From the NCBI GenBank assembly GCA_012295275.1, contig CM022667.1:9815038-9845037 (forward strand): a DNA stretch of 30,000 bases, given 5' to 3'. This DNA is from Chrysomallon squamiferum. Lineage: Eukaryota; Mollusca; Gastropoda; Neomphalida; Peltospiridae. The translations under genes and the position numbers were made by a program. The notes under the pieces are model-generated. The model saw only the letters and a program-made list of their open reading frames with translations, searched no databases and was not told the origin of the DNA. This document shows, piece after piece, positions 1 to 13,770 of this stretch (the stretch's first letter is position 1; every line of letters begins with the position of its first letter).

Positions 1-113
1 TAGTGTCACGGGAAATGAAATAACTGTGTGTTTTATGTTTCTCGCTTTCTTTTGCCAGTATGATGAGAATGGAACTTGATTGATGATACGCGAATATCTG
101 AAGTATGTATGTA

Positions 114-117
<4 letters not shown>

Positions 118-187
<70 letters not shown>
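118..187. repeat. (GA)n microsatellite
   Basis: About 35 uninterrupted dinucleotide units, all purine on the + strand. Confidence 0.98.
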
Positions 188-189
<2 letters not shown>

Positions 190-338
190 ACAATAAAAAA
201 TATACGAAGTATATTTGTTGAAGTTTGTGTATATTTCTGATATATCTGTGTATGTATATACTTAGGGATGAATATTCTCTGTCGTATGTAAAACATCTGA
301 TTAGACTGCACATAGACAATATTTATCTATACATATCC

Positions 339-472
339 ATGTGTGTGCTTATATGTATGTATGTGTGTGTGTGTATCTATGTATATATGTATGTATGTGT
401 GCATGTATGCATGTATATATATATGTATGTAGTATGTGTATGTATGTATGTATGTATGTATGTATGTATGTA
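339..472. repeat. (TATG)n / (GT)n microsatellite
   Basis: Interrupted TATG, GT and AT units, ending in a clean TATG run. Confidence 0.95.
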
Positions 473-609
473 CAAGCCCTGGTTCATGTTTGTGTAAGGC
501 GAGTCAAATGAACGATATTACATCTAAATTGCCGTGTACGTTTTCTTTGAATGTGTGATGTAGACTAGTTTATTAGGTCAAAGTTCATAATTACCCACCC
601 GAACAATCT

Positions 610-790
610 GATAATATGTTAGTATTAGTAATAGTAGTAATAGTAACAGGAGTAACAGAAGTAATAGCAGTAGTAGCAAGAATTGAAGTAGTAGTAATAG
701 TAGTACTGGAAGTAAAGTGTTAACAAAAACGGTAGTAGTAACAGTAGTAGTAATAGTAGTAGTAATAGTAGTAGTAGTAGCTGTAGGAAC
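610..790. repeat. Imperfect TAG/TAA/CAG trinucleotide repeat
   Basis: Mixed AGT, AAT and ACA triplets. They explain the leucine- and threonine-rich open frame on the opposite strand. Confidence 0.85.
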
Positions 791-976
791 ATCAGAAATA
801 TTAATTAACATCAATAATTCAACGCTGTTGAAATAACTAGTAAACCTAGCAAACCTTGTGTCCGTTCTTGTTTGAAATATCTGACAAAATGATGTTCAGG
901 AATACAAAATGATGTTCAGGAAGACATCCTGTCGAGGTCAGAAACACACAAAAATACAAATAACCTTATAAAAACA

Positions 977-1230
977 TCTGTAGATAGATATATGGATCGA
1001 TCAGTCGATAGACAGATAAAAAGAAACATGTATACATACATACATACTTTTATATACCCTTATGTTACATACATACTTATATACGTATAGAGACATACAG
1101 ACATATACATACATATACACATTACAGATAGACAGACAGTAAGATAGATAGATAGATAGAAAAATAGATACATACATATACATGTTAATACATACATTTA
1201 TAGAGAAATACTTAAATGGAAACACACACA
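977..1230. repeat. CATA/GATA/CACA tetranucleotide-rich tract
   Basis: Mixed CATA, GATA, CAGA and CACA units with interruptions. Confidence 0.85.
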
Positions 1231-1481
1231 GACACACACATACGCACGTCAATCTGGAAGTTTATTTTGATCAAAACCATGCTAAAAAGTCATTCACATA
1301 CCTAACATAGCTATCAAGAAACCTTACAGCTCACCGTGTTCTTTGATCTTATTACATTAATATTTACACGTCGTAAATACAGAGAATCAGCAGCCCATAT
1401 CATAATCGGATTAGATTAGATTTTTTTTTTTTTTTTTTTTTTTAAATGGTCAGACAGTAAAGGGATAGAGGGAGAGGCAGT

Positions 1482-1493
1482 CTGTGTGTGTGT

Positions 1494-1570
<77 letters not shown>
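1482..1570. repeat. (GT)n microsatellite
   Basis: About 44 GT units with one TCTG interruption near the start. Confidence 0.97.
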
Positions 1571-1575
<5 letters not shown>

Positions 1576-1683
1576 GAGAACGAGAGTTAAGTTAAAGCAA
1601 TGAGAGAAAGAGTTGAGAGAGAAAGAAAGAAAAAAAGGAAAGTGATGGAAGAATAGATGGAAGAGAGATGGAAAACAATACTC

Positions 1684-1825
<142 letters not shown>

Positions 1826-2423
1826 AAGAGCAGGACGAAGACAAACGAGAAGATCACTGACATCTGGTAATGGACTGAAGATCAGAATTTCCGGGCTGAC
1901 TGACATACACCGCGGGGTAAATTAGATAATGGAACTGACGTGAAGAACGTAGATTCATTCCGCTGTCTACGCGAGTCCACACGCTTTACAAATAGCCTGA
2001 ACAGCTTTTTATAGAGACCCTCTCAACACCGAGCAGATTAATTTCGTTTGATTTTTATCTTCTATTTTGTCTAATTCTTTTCGTTTCGTTTTAATTTTTA
2101 TTTCTTTAACTTCTTTTTTTTTTTTTTATCTTACAGTGATAAAAATTGTTCTTGTTTTTTCGATTTCCTTACATCGTTCTATTTCATTTATTATTTTAAT
2201 TTCTGTCTTAGAGTTGTTGTTGTTGTTTTTTGTTGTTTTTTTTTAATAATTTTATATGATATATATTTAAAGTGAAAGAAAAAATACAGTTATAAGGAAA
2301 TGTATTCCTTTCTTCTTCTTCTTCTTTTTTTTTATTTTTTAATTTCTTTTATTATTATTATTATTATAATTTTTTTTTTTCTTGTTACATGTTTAACTAG
2401 AGTTTAATCATTTAGAAACAAAA

Positions 2424-2499
<76 letters not shown>
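2424..2499. repeat. (AG)n microsatellite
   Basis: About 37 AG units, the third long purine array of the upstream region. Confidence 0.97.
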
Positions 2500-2500
<1 letters not shown>

Positions 2501-3064
2501 GTACAGCTAACATCTAGTGATATGTTTAATATTTAATACATTTTTACCATGAACGTTTAATCTGATACATGACATCGATTAGTTATACTGTCACATTTGT
2601 TTTTCCAAATCAACGACTTTACAGATATTAATAACGGTTTGATGCAATATTACTATTGAAAATGCTTTTAAGAAAACTGCTATTAAAGTACATATTAAAA
2701 TTTAAATGGAATGTTAGGTCAACGACCTCGTAACTTCGATTCATTTAACAAATTGTTTTCCTTTCTTTGTGAACTGTGACGTTTTATGATCGGCCATTCA
2801 CGTCATAATTTCGCATTTGATTACACATTCTTCACGCATTTGTAATGTGACTTAATTCATTTAATACACACATACAATAATGACTGAACATTTGTTTTTA
2901 TTATTGTTATCGAGAAGCGATAAATAAAAAAAATAAAAATATAATGAAAAATTAAATATTAAAAATTAAAAAAAGGAATCAGTATCTCATAAATTAAATA
3001 TATTTCACGTTCTTGGCTTCAGGGGCGAACCAGTAAAAAGGAGATGGTTTCATCATAAAATTTA

Positions 3065-3065
3065 A

Positions 3066-3128
<63 letters not shown>

Positions 3129-3144
3129 AAGAAAAAATAAATAA

Positions 3145-3216
<72 letters not shown>
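3065..3216. repeat. Two adjacent (AAT)n arrays
   Basis: AAT runs at 3065-3124 and 3144-3216, separated by a short A-rich linker. Confidence 0.97.
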
Positions 3217-3217
<1 letters not shown>

Positions 3218-3473
3218 TGCGTTGACAAAATAAAATGGCGAAATGCCGAATACAAAATTCGCGTTCGTGTTTAGAGAATACTTATTATCTGGTAGTGTAA
3301 CAAGTAATATTATAAACTCATTTCGAAGTAACTTAATGTAAGAGTCAAAGTTACGAGTGTTAAAGTTGTTTAAATTATTTATTTTTACTGATTAGTTTTG
3401 TTACGAGTATTATTAATAATTTATGTAAGATTATAGCACTACGTAAGTGTAGCTAAATACTGTTGAACCTTTA

Positions 3474-3660
3474 TGTCACGGGATAATAACACAGGGGAGC
3501 ACCGGTGCGGAAAAAAAGCACACACCCTGACCAATTCATGAATTACAGATGGCTCCTGTTGTTTCTGGAAATTTTGTGCTTAGGACTTAAAGGAACCATA
3601 GTGTCATTTAAACGGAAACCGATTTGCTCGTAACTCGGAGAGACGTAGAAAAAAAAAAAA
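3474..3660. other. Complex CpG-bearing segment ending in poly(A)
   Basis: A non-simple stretch containing ACACAGGGGAGCACCGGTGC and CTCGTAACTCGGAG, followed by an A-run. It differs in composition from the AT-rich DNA around it. No protein similarity is recognised on either strand. The A-tail suggests a short retroposed element on the + strand, but no family can be named. Confidence 0.35.
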
Positions 3661-4431
3661 AATGAAAAAAAAAATGAAAATTACAAATACTTTTTGTTTC
3701 CTACATCAAAAAAAAAAAAAAACGTATATTGTGCCACAGTTGTTATATATTCAGATATTATTCTGTGCCTGAGAAAGTAATAATAATAATGATAACAATA
3801 ATAACAATAACAGAACTAAAGGAAAAGAAATAATATTGTTTTAGAACAAAAAATGTAAATCATTTAATTTGGATTAATAAATTAATTTAAGTTTCAAGGG
3901 TAAGATTAAACTGAAAATTAATAAGATAAATTTATTTTAAATTTAAGGATATATTTGGCGTCTGGAAAATGTTTTATTTTGTTTTGTTTGTTTGTTCTTT
4001 AAATGAGAAGAACCCCGCTGGAGTCATTCCTTCGGCTATTCTTGCTGAAAAACAAACAAAACTACCACAAATAAATTTAATAAACCACCATCGTCACAAT
4101 CAACTTTATAGGTAACAATGTTGAAACAACCTGTCATCAACTATCGATTTGATCGATTTTCCAAATTTGCAAAAACATCGTTAGTCATTGTTAAACAAGT
4201 GAAAAGAGATGTAAATAAAACCCCAGAGGAAGATATCAGATATACAACAACAGACAAAGACCTATTAAAAATTAAACAGGACAAAAATCGTAATTATATT
4301 TCACCAAATGTTATTTGACTGAACTTTTTATACCGTCCGCATAAGTGTTTTGTAGATCGAAAACAGTCTATTTTTCAAGACACCGTCGAAAACAAAAAGC
4401 AAAAAAAAAAAAAAAAGAAAAAGCAATCATC

Positions 4432-4481
4432 ATGAAGCCGGTTTGTACAGAGTCGTCAACACGTTATCATTCGAAGCATCT
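4432..4481 (+). CDS. SACM1L: SACM1L candidate first coding exon
   Basis: An ATG opens 16 codons plus two bases, then a good donor GTAAGA. This is exactly the phase needed by exon 2, which begins with the third base of a codon. The joined peptide reads Y-x4-L-H-I-T, the same spacing as Y-x4-L-H-I-T in human SAC1, whose N-terminus is also very short. Local CpGs are commoner than in the surrounding DNA, as expected near a 5' end, and a weak TTTTATA lies about 100 bp upstream. A long A-run just before the ATG is odd for a leader. The start could instead lie in another small exon; the call is inference from phase and weak similarity. Confidence 0.45.
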
Positions 4482-4899
4482 GTAAGATAAAGTTTTAACT
4501 ACAGTACTTGGTAAATATTTAATAATTCGAGTCCATAGAATACTTCTTCTGTGTTTACCCTGCAAGCACTGCTTCGGAAATAAATCGTTAACGTGAAATA
4601 CTATAGATGTAAAATTGAGAATGAAAAAAAAAAAAAAAAAAAAAAAAGGAAAAGGCTGATTGTTATCAAATAACTGCAACGGAAGCTGGAAAAGAGTAAA
4701 TAATACGAGGTTTGACGAAGCAGTGGACGTATTACAGGACTTAATGATGAAAAGCAGGAGCACATCACTCTCGTAGTTAAAGATTGTTATCGTAAAACGG
4801 TGAAATCTAAAAATAGTTCGTTTTAAAAAAAAAAAAAAGAATAATAAAACAGTCTTGTATGACAACAGCGACACCACCATCAACAAGAACAACAACAGC

Positions 4900-4930
<31 letters not shown>

Positions 4931-7900
4931 TACCAAAAATAATAGCAACAGAAATATTAACAGTATTAATACAATACCAATAAAAAAAAAAAAAAAAAAA
5001 AAATACTACAATAATAACAATAACAGTTACAGAACAACAGCGACAACAACGACAACAAAAAAAAAAACAACTACATAATAATAATAATAAATGATAGTGT
5101 TGGCATTGATGATTGTAAGACTATATTATGCAATTATACAGATATATTAATAAAAATAGATTAAAATAATTATAGTAATAAAATTCTGATTTTTCATTAA
5201 GAATTTAAATAGAGACTGTTGGTATACTGATAAATTATTTCTTCTAAAAGACATAAAATAAAATGTATTTAATTGTTTGTTTGTTTGTCATTACTGTTAT
5301 TTGTTATTTTTGCTGATTTTTCTTTCTATCAGCGCAAAATTTTTAAATACCTTTACTAAAATATTTCAGTGAGGTAAATATTTATCATTCAGAAATCTTT
5401 AATTATAAACGAATTTAATCGAATTTATTTCAAGAAATAAAGAAGAAAAATTAAGTCAATTGTCAAATATCAAAGAAAGAAAAGGAATATATATTTTTTC
5501 AATTTATTATTTATATATTAATGTTTTTTTCTTATTATTTAATCTTTCATTTATAATTTTATTTATTTATTTATTTACTTATTATTATTACTACTACTAC
5601 TACTACTACTATTATTACTATTATTTATTTATTTATTTATTTAGTGGTTCTGTTATTTTATTTTATTTTACTGTTTCCTTATTTAGGGTTTTTGTTGTTG
5701 TTGTTTTAAATTTAAACATAGAAGAATACTTACACGCACTAACACATACACACTTGAGTCCACGCACACGAACACACACACAAATGCAATCAAACTAAGT
5801 TAAACATTTTAAATATGCCTTTATATATTTGTACATAGACTTAATAATCATTAATTTAACTTTTTATTTCAAAAATATTTTGCTTTAATATTTATTATTG
5901 TTACTGCATACACTGAGTTTTTCTGGGGGTTTTCATCGTATATATTTCGTGAATTTCTCAGAGTACTATTATACCAAAATTATGTTTTCAAAAATAGCTT
6001 ACTTTTTATTAAAATTCCATTTAAAACAGTATTTAAAATATTTTTGTCTTAAAAATCGATTTTACATTTTCTATATCATGTGTGCATTAATTCTCACATT
6101 CGGGGTTAAAGGGTTCGTCTCACAGTGTAGGAAAATACTACAGACACAAATAGACGAGTAATCGACACTATGTCAAAGCGTAGTATGTTGATTTTACTCG
6201 GTGTAAGAAAAAATGGCAGTCCACGAATCATACCTGCTGTAAGTGGGAGGTTTTTAATTTAAACAGACACGTTACATCTGGTTTTTCAGTTTCTGCTTAG
6301 ATTATTTCCTTTAGAGTTGAAGTTATTTTATTTTTATAAAATTTAAAATATTCGTCACAGAGATTTAAAGAGAATTTCTGTCTAAACGTCAAATTCTTAT
6401 TCAGAATTCTGAATCGGTGAATCATCCTACCGAATGAACAGTGGACTATCGGCTGATTATTCCATTTCTGAATAATTAAAACTAATGAAGTAATGTGTAT
6501 AGCCAATGAATAAAAGATAATATCTAATGCACATTGCTTTTGTAATATTTGGTATGCAATATGTTTCATTTTACTGATTCTGGTATTGTGATACTGATAG
6601 TATATTCCGTTTTCTTCGTACAAAAAAGTTACGAATACATGAATATTGTATTTAAATCACATGTCATCAGTTTGAATGTTACATTGTTATATATGTAGTT
6701 GGATACATATTCTGTTACACAATAAGTTGAGTAACATTTCGCAGATTGCATCATAATCATAATGCATTTATAAGTTAATTGATATTATATTTTGATACTT
6801 TGATATGTTAATTATGTCCTTTTATAACAGTTTAGAAACAGTATATATAATGAGTGACTAAAAATGATTTATTTGACTAATATTATTTTTGACTTAATAC
6901 TGACTGCAGTAAAAGCTCAGATGATTTCTTTGTTATCATTCACATTAAAATTTATTTTTAAAAAAAGAATGAAAAATGAAATTTGTACAAAAACACTAAC
7001 AAATAATATCTCAGATTGCTTGGCCTTGAGAATTATAATGTCTGAATATACCAGTATTTCACAATAATATAGTGAAGCTTAGAAATATACATTCAAGTGG
7101 TTAGAGCACTTCCATGATATGTCACATTACATATAACAAAAAACCCCATAAACTTTATTTTAAGATGTTATTTATTTTATTTTATTTTATTTATTTATTT
7201 TTCAGTCATATTACGTCAGATAAGTTTATCATTGAACCAAGAGATGATGGAGTTAATGAACTACTTGTGATAGACAGAGTCACTCAGGAAATCTCACTGA
7301 CAGGTACATACTAGATATAAATAAATTATATATATATATATATATGTATGTTTATTATTTACAATAATTAATGTCAGTGTAATTGTACAAAATCTACATA
7401 GATATGTAAAAGTGTTTTTTTAATTTATAGTCTCCATCCAAAGATACTAAACATAGATAGATGTAAAAATATTTATTAATGTACATCCAATGCTACTATA
7501 TTAACTGATTTGTTAAAAATATTTTTATAATGTACTTCCAAATAGTGCTAGATTTTTAAACATATGTAAAAGTGTTTATTATTTATAATGTACTTCCAAG
7601 TGATACTAGATTTTTAAAAATATGTAAAAGTGTTTATTATTTATAATGTACTTCCAAGTGATACTAGATGTTTAAATATATGTGAAAGTGTGTATTATTT
7701 AGAATGTATATTTAGTGGTGCTAAACCTGTAGAGGTATGTAAAAATATTTATTAGTTGTGGAATGCAACATTACATGCAATCAGTAATATAATTTCTTTT
7801 TTTTTTGTTTCAGCTAATGATGGGCAAATCCCAGCCTCAGCCATCACAAAAACAATATTTGGAATTTTTGGAATAATTAGATTAGTGGCAGGTTCGTTGT

Positions 7901-9665
7901 TTGTTTTTTTTTTTTTTTTTTTTTTAAATTTGTCAGTAAATGATACCAAATCTGTAATTTACTTTATTTATACTTTATTTCAACTCTTATTAATGCTATA
8001 ATAACAACAATAATGGTAATAATAATGACATAACAAGTAACAGAATGTGTAAATTAACAGTGTACTGTGTAAAATCATCATTAAATTAACGTACACTCAA
8101 TTAATGTGTGGCAAGAATCGGAGGAAAATGCAACAGTTGCCTCCCTTTGACAGCAAATGCTCATAACTAACAGTCTGATGAGAGTCAGTGAGTAATTAAG
8201 GAGTTTTAATGTCACTGCTGAAATCTTTAACCCATTTGCAATGAACTTGTTTAGTTATAATTTAATTTAATATATTTATAATTTATGTAAGGAAACTGTA
8301 ACCATTTCAAACATACATTTTTCGAATACTTTCAAATTCTTGCATGCACACACACACACACACACACACACAGTTAATTTGCTACATAGGTTTCTGCTGG
8401 TTTTTATTTATTTCTCTAATTATTATTATTATTATTATAATATATTAAATTTTCTAAACTGTGTATCCAGGGCCATACCTGATTGTAATTACTAAGAAGG
8501 TGAAGGTCGGAGAGATAGACAGTCACGCAATATGGCAGATTGTCGACACAGAAGTACATTCTTACAAGAGAACAGTGTTCCATCTCAATGAAAGTCAGGT
8601 AAATGTATTTTTATCTTTAAACATAACAATAATAATAGTAATAAGAAGAAAAGTAAGAAAAATAAGAATAGTGAAAAGAAGAATAGCAATAGCAATAATA
8701 ATAATAATAACAGCAATAATAATAGCAATAATGATAATAATGATAATAGCAACAACAACAACAATAATAATAATAGCAATAATAATAGCAATATTAATAG
8801 TAATAATAATAATATTAATAATAAATAAACAGATAACATTGTTGGTAATGAAGCAATCAAAAATAAGAACATCCATTAATAACACAAATTTATGGATGTG
8901 AAATATTCTTTGTTGTTTTTTATGTGTGTCTGTGTGTATGTAGAGATGTCTATATATAATGTGATTGTGTGTGTTTGTGAGTGTATTTTTGTATGGTTGT
9001 ACAATAATATTCATAATATATATATATATATAGATATAGATATTATTTTTATTATTTTTATTATAAAAATAAAATATATTTATTGTTATTTTTTCTCTGT
9101 GTATATTTAGTTATTTATTTTTTTATTTTATTTTATTTTATTTTATTTTTTCATAGCAAGCCCACAACAGAACATATTTGGCCATGTTGGAATATATTCT
9201 GAAAACTGAATATTTCTACTTTTCCACAACCTTTGACATCAGCCACACTCTACAAAGACTGAGTAACACCAGTCCTGATTTCCATACATTGGCTATGCAT
9301 GAACGAGTAAGATCATGTTTTAATTTTTCTTTCTTTTTTCTTTTTCCTTCTTTCCTTCCTCTTTCTTCTCTTTTCTTCATGTCTGGTCATATGTTGATTC
9401 ATTATAAACGTTTTGAAAAAATGGGTCATCTTTTTCAAATTTGTATTTTTTTTTGAACTCACTTAATAAATTAAAATAGCACACAGAACAAATTTAAAAT
9501 AGCTTTAACATTGCTTGTCTGTCATCTAATTTACTGAATGAAATTGTTTTCAATTGAAAATTAATTAAAAAGCAAACAGATATTTATTAAATATATAAAT
9601 ACATAAATAGGCTTATCCATACAGATATAGATATAAAAATAAATAAGACAGATAGACAGACAGAC

Positions 9666-9702
<37 letters not shown>

Positions 9703-12026
9703 TTAAGGAAAAACAAACCCAAAAATCAAATGTATTGAAGCATGTATGTATTTGACTTGGAAAAATCACTTTTTTATCTAATCTGTGACGTATTCATAAT
9801 TTATGAGACCGAAATTATTCCTGAAAAACATTCTTATCATTCACAAACTTTTTGATGCAAAAACATGTCTGTAATAAAAATAATTTGTGTTTGTTACCAG
9901 CCTAATAGCAAGTTAAATCACTTCATATGCATCTACAACAGTGGGCGGGGTTTTTTAGTTCAGAAATAACCCAGAACAAATAGTGTATTAATCATTAGTT
10001 AACTTTAGAATTTGGGTAGGCTGTGATTTGAGTACATGCAGACAAATCAATACTGACCGATATTTAAAAACGTTTAACTAAAACAAAAAAAGTAGACAAT
10101 ATTAGTAGTCGTGGAAATTAAGGGTTTGAAAGAAGATGTTTAATAAAGTTTAACTAACAACATAGAAACTTGTGCAGTTTCTGACAAATGGCTCTTAGAA
10201 AAACAGAACAAAAAAAGGTCAAAGAAATTAAGAAAGGTTTCACATTTGTTATCACTCAAAATTGGTATAAAATACTTGTTTACATGCAAAAGTAAGTTAA
10301 AAAATAAGTGCTTTTTATTTTTTTGTTTATGTTGTCCTCTCATACCATCATTTTTAGCTTTCTGTAACATTCATTATATATAACAACAACATTACAAATA
10401 CAGTATATTTGTCAGAAATTATTATTATCAACAAATTTAAAACAATTTTGTAGACATGCTGAAATGGAAATGGTGTCTTACCCCCAAAAAATTTGGGGTG
10501 GGGGGGCCTGATGTGGATAATGTCATAAATGAGCGATTTTTCTGAGAGGGACAAATATGAATGATATGTGACCAATCGGCCAAAATAAAAATAAAACTTT
10601 CCAGGCTTGGTAGTTGGTATAGTTACATCACAGAATAGATTAAATTTTATTACAAAACTAGCTCCAGAACGCTTCATTTCGTTTCTTATTACAAAGGTTG
10701 TCCAGTTTGATTTTAAAATTTCTGCTTGTTAAATACTGCATCAGTCTCTGTTTTAAAATAGTTACTTATCAAAAAATGTGTCTTCTAATTGTCACTTGTT
10801 TGATGTGCATATCAGATGGTTTATAACCGTTTAATTATTGACATAAATGTATTAAATCAGGCTTACCTAGACTTGTTATTCAAAATCTGTTTAAATAAGT
10901 TTAAAAAGGTGTTTTGGTTTAAATGACTGCTGAAAAAAAAGCTATAAATAGTGCACTGTTTGTTAGCCACACCAAGGATGACAAACTGTTATGTTGTAGG
11001 TATTCCTTACACTGGAACAGTTAGGAAAATTATAAATACCTAGTGTTTTCATTGTGAGAAATATGAAGCTCACAACAGGAAACAAGACTTTGAATACAGG
11101 AGGATGTTTGTAACAATGCTTGAAATCAGAGATTAAGTTTTCATACAGTCACAAAAATACAAACGTCATAAGTTTTCACTATTGTGATGTTTATTAGAAA
11201 AAAATACATTCACATATATTAATTTTGAATTTGTAATAAAATATAATGGATTTTGAATAAAGGTAAGATATTCACGTTTTCTCTGAATATTCTGTGATTA
11301 TAAAAATTAACTTAGTCTTATCCTATCAACCACATAAGTTATGTTAATTTTCTCCAAACCTGATATTCAATATATTAAGTTTTATTATTATTATTATTAG
11401 TATTATTATTAGACACATGCATACAAACACACAATTTGAGAAGTTTTAACTCTTTATTAATATCCAAGTACATATACACACATATATATCTACATTTCAG
11501 TAGTTTAGATTTTTGTTGCTGTTGTTGTAATTGTTTTTATATTTTATATAATTTGAAAAGGAAAAACAAAGAATTTCAGACAACCTCTGTTTCTTTTTGC
11601 TTTTGTTTGTTTCTTTTTTCTTTTTTTGTTTACATTTATATTATATCTATTTGAGTGAAAAAAACACCTAAAAGAAACATCAAAAAAACTCAACCAACAA
11701 CATAACAAAGCATATGTCATTTTAATAACAAAATATATATATATATATATTCATTTTAAAGTTTTAATATTTTGTATCTATTTGAGAAGAAGAAAACAGA
11801 CGGGAAGAGATAAAAGCACATGCAGTGACATGCGTCTTTGTTTGTTTCAATTTCTAAACAATTTTGTTTTCCAGGCTGACCAGAGGTTTGTCTGGAATGG
11901 CCATGTACTGCGTGAGTTGACCCAGCAACCAGAGTTAGCAAAATACTGTCTTCCTGTTGTGCTAGGTTGTATCCTCCTCTCTGGCATCTCTCTGGCATCT
12001 GTGGTTGTTGTAGTCATGTTTACTGG

Positions 12027-12064
<38 letters not shown>

Positions 12065-12856
12065 TATACACACAATCACATGCACACACATACATATATA
12101 TAAAAAAAAATGCGTATTTACATGCAGATACCATTATATTTAAAGCCAAATTTTTTTTTAAATGTTCTGATATGAAGAAAATTCTTTTGTGTTGTACTTT
12201 TGAACAACAAATAAAAAAAGATTTAAAAAAAATATATATATATTAATGATATGGCTTCCTTAACTTACAAAAGGTGTGTTTATTAAGTCCTGTAGCATAA
12301 ACAACAAGCTGTTTGACTACATTTTGATTTCGCGGCGCTGTATCTACAGAGCGGGAACGCGGTTCTACATGCGGGGTCTGGATGACGAGGGCCAAGTAGC
12401 CAATTTTGTAGAGTCGGAACAAATAATTGAGTGCAATGGAAACAAGTGTTCATTTGTACAGGTACATTGTCTTCTTCAGCTGTGTCGTTTTCATAGCTAA
12501 CAGGACATTTAATAGAAAAAAAAAAAAAAAATTAAAACATTATATAGATATATATAGATATGGATAGATTATACATGTAGATATAGATAGAGATATAGAT
12601 TTTTTGTTTATGTAATAAAGTTATCAGATTTTTTTTTTTTTAGAAACAGGAACCAAAAAAAATATCAAAGATTAATTTTTAATTAATATTCTTTATTTTA
12701 TTTTTTGTTTAGTGATAGATAGATTGCAAAATAACTGATTATGTTTTTCAGATGATATGAACAAAAATAGATTGTTCCATTTTTTAAATTATTGTTATTT
12801 CTCACAACTGTCATTCACATTTTATTCAATAGGTAACAATATAAATATTATATATA

Positions 12857-12892
<36 letters not shown>

Positions 12893-13733
12893 TGTATGTA
12901 TGTATATACTTAGATATATGCATACATATGTGCATAAATACACATACCTACACAAACACACACACACACACATGCACATACACACATACATATACACACA
13001 CACACACACATTTACACATATATGCACATGCACACATACATTAGACATAAACATAGTATAGTATAGTAATATTATAAATACTTGTTGTACTATTATAAAA
13101 TTAAGCTGATAAAAGAGAAATCATTTTAATGAATTTTTCAGACAAGAGGATCTATTCCCCTCTTCTGGTCTCAAAGGCCTGATCTGAAACGGATTCCATT
13201 GCCTGTTATATATTCTTCTAAAAGTCACGTGAGTATTTGTAAATCTAACAAATTGTAATTTTAAAAGTGAATAACAGACTGAGTGAATACGTTTTCAAAA
13301 TGAATCCTTGTGAACTATTTTAGAGAGGAGAGCACTTAAATGTGTGTGTGTGTGTGTGTGAGTGTGTTCAAGATAGATACAAATATATGACAATGTCGTG
13401 TTCATTTTCAGATGGAAGGGTTTAAAAGGCATTTTGATGATCAAGTATACAACTATGGCAAACAGGTTGCAATTAACTTGGTGAGTGTAACCAAAATAGA
13501 TTTTATATTATTCATTTATTATTTCATTTCATTAATTTAAAAAATAAATAAATAAATAAAATTCCATAATCAAAAATCAATTTAACAAATCCCAATATAC
13601 ATTTAGTTTTTTTTTCATTGATTTGCTGTCCTTAAAATAAGAAAATTGAAAACAAAAGAAATACTGATATATATAAATTACGTCTGTTTTTGTTATTATA
13701 TTGTATTTTATTATTTAAAAAGTATCTTTGATA

Positions 13734-13770
<37 letters not shown>

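Noticed and set aside
1929-1939. ATG plus three and two-thirds codons before GTGAAG, an alternative SACM1L first exon in the correct phase.
   Set aside because: Only 11 coding bases and a poorer match to the SAC1 N-terminus than 4432-4481; kept only as a fallback.
4118-4318. 66-codon non-repetitive open frame on the + strand.
   Set aside because: No recognised family, no splice or homology support, and of a length expected by chance in this much AT-rich sequence.
6297-6623. 108-codon open frame antisense in SACM1L intron 1.
   Set aside because: Non-repetitive but unlike any family I know, with no support for expression; not reported as a gene.
7094-7115. AGTGGTTAGAGCACTTCC resembles the D-arm and A-box of a tRNA.
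   Set aside because: No acceptor stem, anticodon arm or B-box follows at the right distance, so it is not a tRNA; a degraded SINE head is possible but unsupported.
8461-8901. 146-codon open frame overlapping SACM1L exon 4.
   Set aside because: The part beyond 8598 is translation of an imperfect triplet repeat; the exon ends at the GTAAAT donor.
10482-10507. CCCCAAA-AAA-TTTGGGG palindrome followed by a G-run, considered as a regulatory site or G-quadruplex.
   Set aside because: Only two adjacent G-runs are present, too few for a quadruplex, and the palindrome is isolated in an intron.
11782-12246. 154-codon open frame overlapping SACM1L exon 6.
   Set aside because: Only 11875-11965 is homologous to SAC1; the extension reads through a donor into a CA microsatellite.
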